From positions 2,170,001 through 2,234,000 of the forward strand of contig NW_026960608.1 in assembly GCF_021018805.1 (NCBI RefSeq): DNA of 64,000 nucleotides, in the 5' to 3' direction. The number at the start of each line of letters is the position of its first letter. Position 1 is the stretch's first letter. This document shows, in pieces, positions 43,263-54,378 of this stretch. The notes below the pieces were generated by a model. The model saw nothing but the letters and a program-made list of their open reading frames with translations. It was not told the origin of the DNA and did not search any database. The position numbers were made by a program, and so were the translations under genes. The stretch comes from Prinia subflava. Lineage: Eukaryota > Chordata > Aves > Passeriformes > Cisticolidae.

Positions 43263-44561
43263 TGTTATGATCCAATTATGAGAGATACCTGTGCTTGAAT
43301 TAAGGTGCAAATGACACCATATGCCAAAGTCAATGGTGAGGGTTTCATTTAACAGTAAATGTGAGGTAGAGAGATAGAACTAAGAGGAGTGGAGGGAGAA
43401 GAAAGAGTGAGAGAGAGAGAGAGATGAGGTAGAAAGATATCACCATCTCATGGATTCCTGCAGTATCCCGCTGGTCCTTCTTCACCCTGGTCTTCTTGAT
43501 GATGGAGGGTCCCCAAAGTCATTCCTTTGGAGGTACCACTTTTATACAGTACAAGTCCTGGGTGTCCACAGGGTGTAAATACCATTCCCAGAACTTGAGA
43601 TGACATCTGCATAACCACTTGCTTCCTTTTCCACAGTATGCCACAGTGGGAATTTTTGTTTGGATGCAGTAAGAGTCGGTCTGAAAATCCCTCATCTGCC
43701 TCACGACTGTCAGAGGCTGAGACCCCCATGGACCCTGGGCCACAGCACAGGAGTTCTGGCCTGATTGAGGAGAGATCCAAGCTTCTCCCTGCAGCTGCAC
43801 CCACTGGACCAAGACACCCTCCTCAGGGACCTGTGCAGGAACAATGGACACTGTCACGGTTCCTGGGCCGTGTTTGCAGAGGCTGTGTTTGCTTTGACTG
43901 ACTGTGCTGTACCTGCTGCAGAGCCCAGGCCTGCTTGCCCCAAACCTGCCTGATCTGAATGGTTGCACCTGATTCCCAGAGCAACGGGCCTCCTCACAGT
44001 GACTCTTGGGTGCTCCCCCCACGCTGGCCAGGTGCCCCCCACTTCTGCCTGCATTGGCCGGGTGCCCCCTGCTTCTGAAATGACTATAAAAGCTTCCCCC
44101 TGCGACTCACACTTTGAGGCCCTCCCCGGCGGACGACGGATCTATTGATGCATGCCACGAGGACTGCGAAGGTGGTCTATTGGTACCAGCGTCACGAGGA
44201 CTCACGTCTGTCAGTCGGTAGCTATCACCCCTTCTTTACCCCCCTTTCTTTCTCTCTCTCTCTCTCTCTCTCTCTTTCCTTTTCCCTTCTCTTCTATTGC
44301 ATAATTGTGTGTATCAATAAAGATACAATTGATTTCACTTGAATTAAGTTATCACTGCCTCTTTTTGCACTCTGAAATCAAAACGAACCATCAGGACCAT
44401 CCCTTGGCTGGTAACAGATGCTGACTAAACCTTTATCTCTGTTAGCCCTGGATTTGGCTCCTTCCTGCTGTGCCATCTGGGTTTATCTCAAGTTCCATTG
44501 TGGTTGCTTATCTTATGGGAACTGTGTTTTGGAACATGTAACTGCATTCTTTGTTTCTTCA
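43263..44561 (-). repeat. LTR of family M (3' LTR), with LTR L inside
   Basis: It starts TGTTATGATCC and ends TTTCTTCA. Excluding 43668-44421 it is about 540 bases, close to the other family M LTR (49692-52479). It lies downstream, on the minus strand, of env M. Includes a short GA-rich microsatellite (43400-43426). Confidence 0.75.
43668..44416 (+). repeat. Solo LTR L nested in LTR M
   Basis: Bounded by the duplication GATGC (43663-43667, 44417-44421). It begins AGTAAG (changed from TG) and ends TGGTAACA. A TATA box (ACTATAAAAGC, near 44083), a (CT)n tract (44251-44274) and AATAAAG (near 44315) mark it as plus strand. Confidence 0.8.
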
Positions 44562-45640
44562 CACCACTCTGTGGCTCATCACTGTTTTCCAGAGACTTTT
44601 TCTCAGTTTGCAGGTCGTTCACAGGGATGATGGAGATAGTGGATTGAAGGAGTGAAGGCAGAGGAGAACAGACAAAGAAATAGGTGGCAATAACACAAGT
44701 AATCATACAGCATACAATAGCTATTCCAATCATTAAAAATACAAATCCAATTGCAGTCATCAAACCAATTCTCATTGACTATTGCCCCCATCCCATGAGT
44801 CCCAAGGATCAGAACATGAACATCAGCAAGGTATTGAGGCTAACTCCTTGAAGCCAATTTTGGGTTGGAGTGACTGGAAAAGTTCTGATGTTTGATTAGC
44901 CATTTCTTTCTTTTTGGCTCAGACTTTTTCAGTTGATGCCATTGCATTGTGAATGGTAATACAGAGTTCAGTTCCACGAAGATTTAACATTCCACATACC
45001 CCTTGTTCCTTTAATAATAACATATCTAAGGCAAACTGATTTTGTAAAACCATTTTTGACACTTGTTGGACTTGCAAGTTAAGCTCTCTGCACACTTACC
45101 TGGTCCAATTACTGAGGGCATGTACCTTCTATGTATTTTTTTCCAAGGCCCATTTCTGTTCTGTAATAACTATAGAAGGTGCAAAAAATACTTTAAACCC
45201 CAAAGCCATTTTTTGCCCCACCATATCATAATCTGAGGCATGCATATTACTGATCAGAACTTACTTTCCTCCTTGTTCCTTCCTGTCTATGAATAATGAA
45301 AGACACCATTTGGGCAAATGGATGGGAGTAATACCCTCCACCTCAGACCAGTGTGCTGAGTTAGGAACATTCCCAATCTAATCCAAGTGATGTGCTACAG
45401 CTGCTTGTCTTGCAGTCCAGGTGTCTATCAAGTACATTTGGGGCTTGAAATTAGCCATAGAATTACACAGCAGATCTTGATTTTTAAATCCCATAGAGGG
45501 GTATCCCCAACAAATACATGTAACGTATCAAGACACCTTTTTTATTAATCAGTCAAGACTCAAGGGGATCTCCATGTCTCATAGTAAATTGATTACTTTT
45601 GCACACTGGACAAGTGTGAATGGGTTTGTTGAGGGAGGAG
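44488..45640 (-). pseudogene. env of element M
   Basis: The minus strand reads an SU part (near 45300-45530), then [19 protein letters not shown] with a disulfide loop (about 45040), and a membrane anchor in the 95-residue reading 44488-44775 (FVFLMIGIAIVCCMITCV) followed by a cytoplasmic tail that runs into the LTR. Stops separate these pieces. The TM loop is of the same kind as in X and S. Confidence 0.7.
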
Positions 45641-45741
45641 GGAGTGTTCATGTATAATAGGGTTCTTTCTTGACAACATCCACATATAGTTGGAGGAATT
45701 TATAGGGAATGTTCTTGTCCCACTGGGTAATTCTATACACC

Positions 45742-46330
45742 TGTCCTAGGGTGACTTTATGATGCTTGTGTCCCCAATTGTTTGCATATTTGTAGGTAGG
45801 AGGAGAAAGTTGACTGACAGTTGGCTTGAGCAATGTGGTTTGAGAGGTGGAATTCCATCCTCCAAACTATGGGCACCATAGGAAATGTATAAAATTGCTC
45901 TCTCCCGGGGTCCGCCCAGCCCTGATCTGCGCTGGCACTCCTTACAAATCCCTCCAGTGCCCGAGCTTCCTGCATCCCCGCCGCTTGTGCTGGACTGGTG
46001 CCCCCGGTCCCTGCCTCGCTTTCCACAGTCTGCATCATCACCGTGTGTCCTGCCTGCACCACAGACAAGCGCAGGGCGTCCCCATGGTCCGCGTCCCCCA
46101 ACTGCCCCGCACGGCTTGGTTTGGAGTGCCTGATCTGCTCAGCGTTCCCGAGCTCCCGCGCTCGGTGACCGCTTCCTGCTATCCCTCCACTCCTTTCCCC
46201 TTCATCTCTCCCTGTCCCGCTGTGGGGGGGAGGTGGGGGGGTGGGGGTGGGGGGGGCAGCGCTTTGTCCCTCTGTGTTCAGTGTTTGGAGGGAGGGAGCT
46301 GAAGCGACATGGAGGCAGGGTCTGTGATGG
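45742..46330 (+). repeat. LTR-like sequence of J type
   Basis: It starts TGTCCTAGGGTGACTTTATG, as LTR J read on its own strand. The promoter-like part CACCATAGGAAATGTATAAAATTG (about 45872-45895) is shared with 49348-49371. The right end is not fixed; the part after 45900 is unusually G/C-rich and may not belong to the LTR. Confidence 0.5.
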
Positions 46331-46985
46331 ACTCCCCGCACCGTGGCGGGGGGGCAAGCCTCAAAAAAATTAAAAAAAGGGAGATCCATATCCTCCTGCT
46401 TGGTAGGATGGATCAGTAGTTTCAGGCTTCTCAGGAGCAGTGATAGGGTGTGTGTGGGGACTGTGGGGAAGTAAAAACCACTTTTTTTGCTCATTCACCC
46501 CGCGCCTCCTGTCCCACCTCCTTTTGCTCAAGCGCAGTGACATGGCCCGTTTCTGTCCCTCCACGTGGGCATTTCTGCCTCCCTGCTGGGGAGGCAGCAG
46601 CCTCTGTCACTGGCCGCATGGCAAGTGCAGCAGGCTCCGTGAAGGTTCGCATGGCGCGACCCAATCCAGCCTTCCCCAGCCCAGCAATACAGGGAGGAGA
46701 TCGCTCCTGCTCGCGACCTGTGCCGTCTTCCCCTGGCACGGCGGCACCGCTCACATCAGCTCTGAGCTGTGCAAGCACGCACGGCCACTGAACCTGGCCT
46801 GTATTCTTGGTGTAAATCGTATTTCATGAAAATCACCCAGAAACGATTCTTTCTCCTCACTTTCTTGCTCTGACCGATTCAAAGGCGACTGTGAAGGCTC
46901 ACCTTCTCCCCATTATATTTCTTCACCCTCTGTTTCCAACCCCTCTTCCCTGCTAATGTTTCCTTCCCAGTGCAGGGTGAAAAGA
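46331..46985. other. Unassigned G/C-rich sequence
   Basis: Several overlapping open frames on both strands, as expected from high G/C. No recognisable protein. Confidence 0.35.
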
Positions 46986-46999
46986 ACAGGGCATATGCC

Positions 47000-47590
47000 T
47001 TTATTAATATTCAGCTCTTTATTAAAGTCATCAGCTCTTTATTAAAGTCATCAGCAGGATTGCAGCGTCCGATCAAATTCCTTTACGCTGCTGTGGTGAT
47101 CTGAAGGAGCAGGTGCTGCTGCAGGTCTTCACTCAGCTGCCCGCAGTAGATGCCAGGTCCTTGTCTCCACAGGAACAGCTAGAAGCTCTCTCTGGTCCAC
47201 CATCAGGAGGCAGGGTGGATGGACAGTTGGCTGTAGGAGTGGGCGGAGTCAGCTCCTTGCCCTCAGGGAAAAACTTCCAGAGTTTCCCCTTCTCTGTCTC
47301 AGTCACTTCAGCTGGCCGACTCCCATTCCATTTAGACTCCTCATAGGTCATGGTGAATCTTCAAACCAGGTCAGGGGGTGCATCCACTTCGTGCTCGGCC
47401 AGGGCACTATCTAATTCTCCTCTGATGCCTCTAGCTTCTTGTCTTGGGGTGCAGTTTCCCTTAAAAATCCTCCCAGGATCCACCAGGGTGGTTTTATTTG
47501 CATATACACATGCATATGCATTTGTCCTGGTCGTAGCTGAGGTTACTCCTGCTGATGAGGTAGTTACAAAGGACAATAGGGCTATCTAGG
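47000..47590 (-). pseudogene. Unrecognised transcribed-looking 3' end on the minus strand
   Basis: One frame runs from 47576 to 47133 with a single TGA (47361-47363): 71 residues, then 72 more with a Pro/Thr/Ser-rich end. Three AATAAA signals follow on the same strand between about 47005 and 47050, two of them in a 20-base tandem repeat. This arrangement looks like the last exon and 3' UTR of a gene or retrocopy. I do not recognise the protein. No function is claimed. Confidence 0.35.
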
Positions 47591-48709
47591 CGTGGGCAGC
47601 TTCTTTTCACATTTCAATTAGGTAGGGAAAAGTTGCCAGGCAACTTTCCTTCAGGGCAGCTCCCCCTACTCAGACTGGCTGGGGTGTGGGGGGGGTTACT
47701 CTAACCAGGAGAGGGTCAGTTGTGGGGTTTTTTGTTTTTTGGGTTTTTTTTTATTTCTTTTGTTCCTAACACAGGGCCTCTGCGGACCACCCTACCCCTC
47801 GCTGTGTGTTCCCCCCCTGGCCCTGGCGGCGCAGCTGGAGTTCCTTCTGATCTTTCCCCTCTTTCCCTTTTTGTTTTGCAGTGGGGGATGGGGAGAGCAG
47901 CTCGGCAACGCCGCGGGCCACCCGCTTCACTGTCCTTGCCGGGGTGCGGGGTAGGGTGCGGAGAGGCGATGGGGTTTTGAACTCTGGGGCTCTTAAATGC
48001 CTCTGTCTAGGTTTACACTTGTGTGCAGAGGACTCGATTTTGTAAAATATCATATCAAGGTGTTCCTGCAAAGCAGGATGAATGAGGAGGTTTGTGGCAG
48101 GCTTATAGATTGTGGGGATGTCTGGGAAACTGTTAGAGACTGATTTTGAGCGTCCCCTCCCTTTTCTGGGGTTGTGGTCAGCATGTGGGCTCACTGGGAA
48201 TCTGATTCCTCTTTGCCTCTCTGCTGCCACGGGAGTTTTAATTCTTCCCTGGAATTCTGTGATATTATTTCCAGCAGTGCTCTTGCTGGTGCCAATAATT
48301 TGAGAGCTACTTTATCTCTCCTTATTGCTTTTTGATATAGTTTTTTTGTTCACCTCTTTCCAAAATTCTGTTTGGAACAGTAGTTCCGTTCTACATTGTG
48401 GAATTTTGAGGCAAACCCATTGTTAGAGAGCTGCTGGCTCTTTGTTAAATAGAGCTGCAAGTTATGCAGCAGTGATGCTCTGCCGAGTTAATAAGATATG
48501 TAGCCATTTCTGGGATACATTCCCCCCGTGCTCTGGGTTTTTGACCGGTCTCACCTAGGTGCAAGTTCTTCCTCCCTGTGGAACTGGAACCGGTGTTGTC
48601 CCTTGCTGTCCGGCAGCTGTGGGATGACGCAGCCCTGGGCCCCTGGGTTCACGTCAGTCGGGCTGAAGTTCCAAGGTCGGCGACCTGCTGAGTCTGTCTT
48701 TATCTTCTA
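47591..48709. other. Unassigned sequence
   Basis: No repeat or protein recognised. A 154-residue minus-strand reading (47766-48230) is basic and low in information. It is probably chance. Confidence 0.35.
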
Positions 48710-49326
48710 GTGATGAAGTTTTGGCTTCTGAGGGTCCGTGGCTGCTGAGATGTTTTTGGGCTCCACTCTCTCAGGGTTGCTGTTCCCTGGGAGTCTCCTC
48801 AGGGTTGCTGTTCCCCGAGGTAATAAGGTTTTCTCCCAAGGTTGCTGTTCCCTGGGAGTCTCCTCGGAGTTGCTGTTCCCCGAGGTAATAAGGTTTTTCA
48901 TCTTGTCTTTGCCCTAAGGGTTCCACACCGGAGCCAGAGAAGACAAGCCGAGTCTGCCAGTGCATGTTTCCAAGGTTGTTTATTCTTCATTATCTCTCAA
49001 TTCTTTCTCAGCTCTGCCAGGCCTCCCTGGCAGGGTATATTATCTTAGTTCTTTCTCAGCTCTGCCAGGCCTCCCTGGCAGGGTACATTATCTTAGTTAG
49101 ATTCTACATTTACATTCTATGATAAACTAAATACTACTTATTTTGAATTATCTCAGCTTGTGATTCTTCATACAATGTGGGCATTCACTCCCATGGCCAG
49201 GGATAAGAGGCAGTGTCCTCCTGGGCTCTGTGTGAGGCTGGTTGACCCCCTTGTACAGATCCCAGACCCCCCTGTCCGGTCTCCAAACCCTCCAGGGTGG
49301 CCAGAGGGATGTTCTAGACTCTGACA
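48710..49326 (-). mobile_element. LTR K5 with a short internal stub
   Basis: The LTR (48767-49326) ends ATGTTCTAGACTCTGACA, the inverse of other K starts. The 57 bases to the left would be the start of the internal region (GTGGAGCCCAAAAACATC on the minus strand), so this may be a truncated provirus 5' end. The LTR's terminal region is duplicated in tandem (see repeat at 48771-48905). Confidence 0.7.
48771..48905 (-). repeat. ~67-base tandem duplication at the LTR K5 end
   Basis: The words GGTTGCTGTTCCCTGGGAGTC and GTTGCTGTTCCCCGAGGTAA each occur twice, about 67 bases apart. Other K copies have one. Confidence 0.8.
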
Positions 49327-49456
49327 GATTTCCATCCTCCAAACTATGGGCACCATAGCAAATGTATAAAATTGAGTTTTGTAAATAAACTTGCCCCTTT
49401 TCCTGCTTTGCTCACCAGCGTGTCCTCGTGCAGTTCTTTCCATGTTGTCTGTGACA
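49327..49456 (+). repeat. LTR 3' part (J/BB type)
   Basis: It shares TTCCATCCTCCAAACTATGG and the TATA-like AATGTATAAAATTG with 45857-45895, has GTAAATAAAC (near 49380) and ends GTCTGTGACA. The 5' part is replaced by LTR K5. Confidence 0.6.
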
Positions 49457-49691
49457 ACTCATTAATATCTCAAAAAAAAATTGGCTGAGTCATCATAAAT
49501 TGAAAGCCTTCTGGGGCAGAACTGAGAAGATTAATACATATTTGTATGATTCTAGATATGCATAAATTCTTGTACCAACTCTCAGGCTCTTTCTTCAGAA
49601 GAAACTGTACAAGACATCCCAGAGGGAAATGTACTATTGTCAAAGGCACTTTGGGTCAGAGAACAGCATCCCACTTCTGACACCAAAATTA
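49457..49691 (-). other. Leader of element M with primer-binding site
   Basis: On the minus strand, six bases after the LTR, it reads TGGTGTCAGAAGTGGGA (49669-49685), with the TGG start of a primer-binding site. The tRNA was not identified. No gag is readable before the LTR at 49456. Confidence 0.5.
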
Positions 49692-50192
49692 TGTTATGAT
49701 TCTATTACAAGAGATACCTGTGCCCAAATTAAGGTGCAAACAAGGCCTTATGTCAAAGTCAATAGTACAGATTTTATTTAACAGTAAATGTGAAGTAGAC
49801 AAAATGAAATGGGAAGAGAGAAGGGGGAGAGAGAAGGTGGAGGGGGAACAGCTGAGAGAGAGAGAGACATTCAGCAAAAGATATCACCACTACATGGATT
49901 CCTGCAACATCCCATGAGTCCTTCTTCACCCTGGTCTGTTCAGTGGTGGGGGTCCCAGAGCTGTTTTTCTGGAGGCACCACTTTTCTACAGTCCAAGTCC
50001 CAGGTATTCAAGGGTGTAGATGCCATTCCCATCTTGACATGGCATGTGTATAAGCACTTGCTTAATTTGCCACAGTATATCATGGTGGTAATTTTTGCCC
50101 CAATGCTAACCTAATGATTACCTCTGTTAGGCCTGGAATTAGGTCCTTCCTGCTGTGCTGTCTTCACTTACCTTAAGTTCCATTGTGGTGGC

Positions 50193-50565
50193 TGTTATGA
50201 TCCAGTTAGTAAAGTTCTTAGAAACGCCTCTACCCAAATTAAGGTGCAAGCAAGACCATATGCTATCGATGATTGATAGAGAGAAAGGAAGACTGATTCG
50301 TCAACAGAATTTGTTTTTATTGTCATCTACAAATGCTTATATTCTATTCCAGGAAGGCTAGTAATTTTTACTACAATGATTAGGTTAAACATTGCACAGA
50401 CAAACTTATACATTTAACATCTCTTGCTTGCAGAAGTTGATTCAGTCTTCTTTTCCTGTACTCAGTCTTGATCCAATCTTCTTGTAATCTTCAAAGCTCT
50501 GTTCTTGCCAAGGCATCTTGGTTATCAAAAGCCTATGCTAATTAAATCCACATCCTATGTCCACA
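50193..50565 (-). repeat. 3' LTR of element N
   Basis: The right end TATGTCCACA is followed by the complement of a polypurine tract (AGAAACAGGGGAGA), as expected upstream of a 3' LTR. The first 70 bases are related to LTR M. Confidence 0.75.
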
Positions 50566-50774
50566 TCTCCCCTGTTTCTCTTATTTTTATTAATTTTTAC
50601 ACACTATAAAATATAAGGAATAATTATAACAATACATACTATAATGCCTAATACATATAAGCCTATTTTAACTAAATTTCTAATCTACCTATTGGGTCCC
50701 CAATCTCTTAAGAGTTGAATTAGCCAATCAAATCCATCATCTGCCTGCAGTTTGTTTATACCTTCTTTCAGGGC

Positions 50775-51959
50775 TCATGCTTCAGCTCTCATCATGATTC
50801 CTGCAACATAAGCTGAATTTGTTGCTAGATTAAAAGGAACAGAATTTTTTTTTAAAAGCTTTGACAACAGTAGTAAGCTCAACAATTTAGGGGGATCCCT
50901 CAGCTGTGGATACATATGATCTTTAGGCACTAGAAAAGGAGTTACTGATTTATGAGAGCAACCAGAACCATCTGTGAATACTGTTAAGGCTTGAAGTGGA
51001 GCCTCACTTCTCTTTGATTTTTCTATTAATTGAAATAAAGGTGTTAAAAGCTTATGTTTTGGAGGATGTATTGAGATTTGTCCGTTGAATTCAGCAAAGG
51101 CCATTTGAATAGCCTCAGATTCCTGAATTATGTAATTCAAATAAAAAGGTGATAAGAGGCAAGAAAACAATGGAAAATTCCACTCCTGCAAGAGAAGCGA
51201 GTCTCTGTCAGGCTTTAACAACCAGTTGGGCTATCATTTCATGTTGGGTACTGATGGTTTTGGTCGCTCAGTGTGGTAAAAAATCCATTCAGTGATAAGC
51301 TGTGGACGCATGGCTGGAAAAGCAGGGACATGTGCACAATCCTGCTTTTAGCCTAAAGGATGAGTAGAAGCTGAAATGTCCTTGAACTGTTCTTTAGATG
51401 GGATAAGGATGAAGTAAAGTTTGGAGCAATAGCCATAACAGGATGCTAGACAGGATGTGCTGACCATAAGTTGGAGAAGGCTCACAGCATCCAGCTTCAT
51501 GGACAGAGCTTCTAAGCCAATTATGTATACTACAAGGACATGTGAACACTATGGTTTAACCAATGATGTTCAGAGTTAGGTGCATGATATGCTTAGCACA
51601 GTATAAATGTAAGCCAAATAGCTGAATAAAGGAGCAAGATTTCTAACTCATACTGAGTGCTGTCTTGACTCTGGCTGATCTCTGGAAACAATAAGCAAAT
51701 GGTCTGGTGCCTTGGAGTCCCACTGAAATATCAAAGCTTTGGGCTGTTTTGCTGTACGCAAAATTATTAAAAAGAAAGGCAGCTCAGGTGTCCAGCATGC
51801 AGCTTGCCGGTTTACCAAGCCTTGCAGCACCTGCTGAACTTGTAAATTGAGTTGTCTAGGTGATAAAAGGTCTGACTCTCCCTTTAGCAGTTCAAACAAA
51901 GGACTTAGCTCTGCATTTGGGATTCCTAATTGGGAGTGCACCCAGTTAATTGCTGCCAA
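50775..51959 (-). pseudogene. RT end and RNase H of element N (class II)
   Basis: 51648-51959 reads an RT connection (QLGIPNAELSPLFELLKGE, then VNRQAACWTPELPFFLII). 50775-51221 reads RNase H with FTDGSGCSHKS and ATNSAYVAG. This arrangement and the sequence style fit betaretrovirus-like (ERVK) pol. Frame changes and stops separate the two parts, and integrase is missing. Confidence 0.75.
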
Positions 51960-52420
51960 AATTTTTTTGTGTGAATGTTTGTCTGAATTTGAAGATTTTG
52001 GGAAGAAATTGAATGGACTCCAATGTGCCCCTCCAAATACCTCTAAGGAGGGTGTTGTTGTACCTTTTCAGAAGCTATGCAAAGCCCTGCATAACTCACA
52101 GCTTCGGTGACAGGGGCTAAAGCTTTCCCAAACATTTGTTTTTGGTTGGTTAACAGTCTATGTCTGAGCACTAGAAACAATTCTCAGTAAATAACATAAT
52201 ATTCAGGATATCATCATTTATCTTTATTCTCAGTAGCAGTAAGCCACTGCTCCAGAGTAATTTCCAATTGTTCAGGTAGACCAAACTTATATCCACACAT
52301 TAATTGTTGAATTTGTGCATTATTTCTTTAGGAAAGGGTGCTCTTCTTTACACAGTTTTTGCTATAATGAGTAAAACTTTATATCAATGTTTGAAGGATG
52401 AACTATTTCAGTCTCGGACA
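51960..52420 (-). other. Unassigned 5' part of element N
   Basis: The minus strand has a short reading near 52330-52210 (QQLMCGYKFGLPEQLEI). Not recognised. Confidence 0.3.
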
Positions 52421-52479
52421 GTGGCTTATCTTATGCGGACAGTTTTTTGAGACATGTAACTACATTCTTTAAGTCCTTA

Positions 52480-52866
52480 TACCTTCTCAGCATCTGCCAC
52501 CTGCTCCTCTTCTGATGATAGTCTGAAATTTTCACCCTCAGGGAAATTCATTATTTCCAAGATCCCTGAGTGACTGGGATTCCTATTTGAGGTTTCTGCA
52601 TGATCAGCAATCCACTTGCTCCATGTGGCATCAGTGGCATGATGTGTGGAGGGGACAGCAGCAGTACTGGCAGTTGGGGTGCCAAGAGGTGCTGTGCTTC
52701 GGTGCCAATCACTTTTGAAGCAGGTGAAACTCCTTCCTAAGTTGTCATGATCTCTTTTTCAGTTGGGGTATAACAGGCCTCAGATCCTTTGTATCCCCAA
52801 CTCCAGAACCCCAGGGGTTATCCTCAAGTCTCCCCAGGTACTTTTTGTCAGAGGCTCCAGGAAGGA
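52480..52866 (-). pseudogene. A2 provirus: RNase H/connection fragment
   Basis: The sequence matches A1 at about 4240-4640 (shared CACTTGCTCCATGTGGCATC, GGCATGATGTGTG). It is the left-most part of a second family A provirus (A2). Broken by many changes and cut at 52479 by LTR M. Confidence 0.75.
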
Positions 52867-53444
52867 TGTGCTAGTTTGAAAAAAAAAAACCCAACAAAAC
52901 AAAACAGTGGGACACTCCAAGTAAGAACTACAATTTAATAGGAAAAAAATTAAAAATGCAAAATACCACTGGCTTAAACTGACAGTCAGGATACAACCTG
53001 ACATCCTGTTGGTCAGGGTGGTGGTAGCAGTCTGATTAAATGGTGTCTGCAGTCCTGATGAAGTAATAGATGTGGTTTTGTTGAAGTGGTGATCCTGTAG
53101 AAGGGTCTGGTCTTCCTCTGAAAGTCCAGTGGTGGTTATGTAGCACCTGTCGTCTGGGAATCCAATAGGTAAGGCTGCCTTTGGTGTCCCAAGCCCCAGA
53201 TTATATACAGGTAGGAATACTTGGTTCCTCCCCCTGGGTGGAGCATTTTACAATGGGATGATGTAATTTTATGAGTCATGCAGTGAGACTTGATGGCCCC
53301 TTAGCAAAAGAAAGCCCTGGAGGGAGTTATCAGGGATAAGTCATGGAAGAGATGAAGAACACTGCCTCACCTGTTTTTAACAGCTTATGAAGATGGTGAT
53401 AGAATACATACTTTTGGTTACATCTTACATTGTAACCTAAGACA
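52867..53444 (-). repeat. Solo LTR of family A inside A2 pol
   Basis: It starts TGTGCTAGTTTG and ends AACCTAAGACA, with a perfect 5-base duplication AAGGA (52862-52866, 53445-53449). It is clearly more diverged from the A1 LTRs than those are from each other. Excision restores the pol alignment with A1. Confidence 0.85.
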
Positions 53445-54378
53445 AAGGACCATTCTCCCTTGTTGAAATGTAGAACACGTTTTTTACATCTTGTCCTTTC
53501 CTGACTGGCCCAGGGGTTACTGCATGAAAAATGTCCTGTTTAATTTGTTCAGAAGTTTATTCTTCAGGAAATTACTTGAAATAATTTTTCTTCTGTGTCA
53601 CAAAATAGAGAGGTCTTGCAATCTGACTGTACTTTGGGATATGTATCCTACAAAAATCCACAGCGCCTAGGAAAGCCTGTTTCCTTCTTGATGGTCAGTG
53701 GGGATATAGCTGCTATTTCTTTTGCCAGATCTGTTGGAATCTGATGACATCTGTCTTGCCATTTTGCTCCTAAAAACTGAATTTCCTGGGCAGGTCCCTC
53801 GACCTTACTCTGTTTTATTGCAAAACCATCTTTCAGGACAATCTGGATGATCTTCTCCCCTTTCTCAAAACTTCCTCTGCTATGTTCCCCCATATGCAGA
53901 CATCATCAATGTATTGCAAGTGTTTTGGAGGTTCAACCTTTTCCAGTGCAGTCTGGATCAGTCCATTGCAAATATCAGGGCTGTGTTTCCACCCCTGGGG
54001 CAGTCGGTTCCAAATATACTGCACTCCCCTCCAGGTAAAGGCAAACTGTAGCCTGCACTGTGTTGCAAAAGGAATAGGGAAAAACACATCAGCAATGTCA
54101 GTGCTCGCATACCACTTTGCTGCCTTGAACTCCAGTTTGTACTGAAGTTCCAGCACATCTGGCACAGCAGCACTCAGTGATGGTGTGACTTCATTCAGGC
54201 CATGACAGTCCACTGTCAGTCTCCACTACATTGGACTTATGCACTGGCCATATAGAACTATGAAAGGGTGAGTGAGTCTTGCTGACTACTCCCTGGCTCT
54301 CTGGTTCATGAATTATCTCATAGACAGGGGTCATGGAGTCCCAGTAGGTGCAGTATTGTCAACGGTGCACTGTTGTGG
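53445..54378 (-). pseudogene. A2 provirus: reverse transcriptase
   Basis: 53833-54213 reads the RT palm with the first Asp in ASTDIADVFF, FTWRGVQYIWNRLPQG and the YIDD motif at 53902-53913. 53648-53893 continues to the thumb. A frameshift near 53880 and stops break it. Protease and fingers lie beyond LTR B at 54379. Confidence 0.8.

Larger units (their letters stand above)
50193..52420 (-). mobile_element. Element N, truncated class II provirus nested in LTR M
   Basis: It is bounded by the duplication GTGGC (50188-50192, 52421-52425), starts TGTTATGATCC and ends TCTCGGACA. It has a 3' LTR at the left, RNase H and RT parts, and an unassigned stretch at the right. No matching 5' LTR is seen at the right end. 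Confidence 0.75.
49692..52479 (-). repeat. LTR of family M (5' LTR), split by element N
   Basis: The LTR lies at 49692-50192 and resumes at 52421 to 52479. It matches 43263-44561 on both sides (for example AAGTTCCATTGTGG, then CTTATCTTATG and CATGTAACTACATTC). The flank on the right (TACCTT) does not match that left of 43263 (GGCTGC), so the two M LTRs may not bound one provirus. Confidence 0.7.

Noticed and set aside
46440..46829. Overlapping 95-129 residue readings on both strands
   Set aside because: High G/C makes stops rare; none has recognisable content.
47766..48230. 154-residue minus-strand reading
   Set aside because: Basic, low-complexity composition, overlapping plus-strand readings of similar length, no recognisable motif.
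43263..52479. One intact family M provirus between the two M LTRs
   Set aside because: The outer flanks do not match, gag and pol are absent, and unrelated LTRs and an unassigned island fill the interior.
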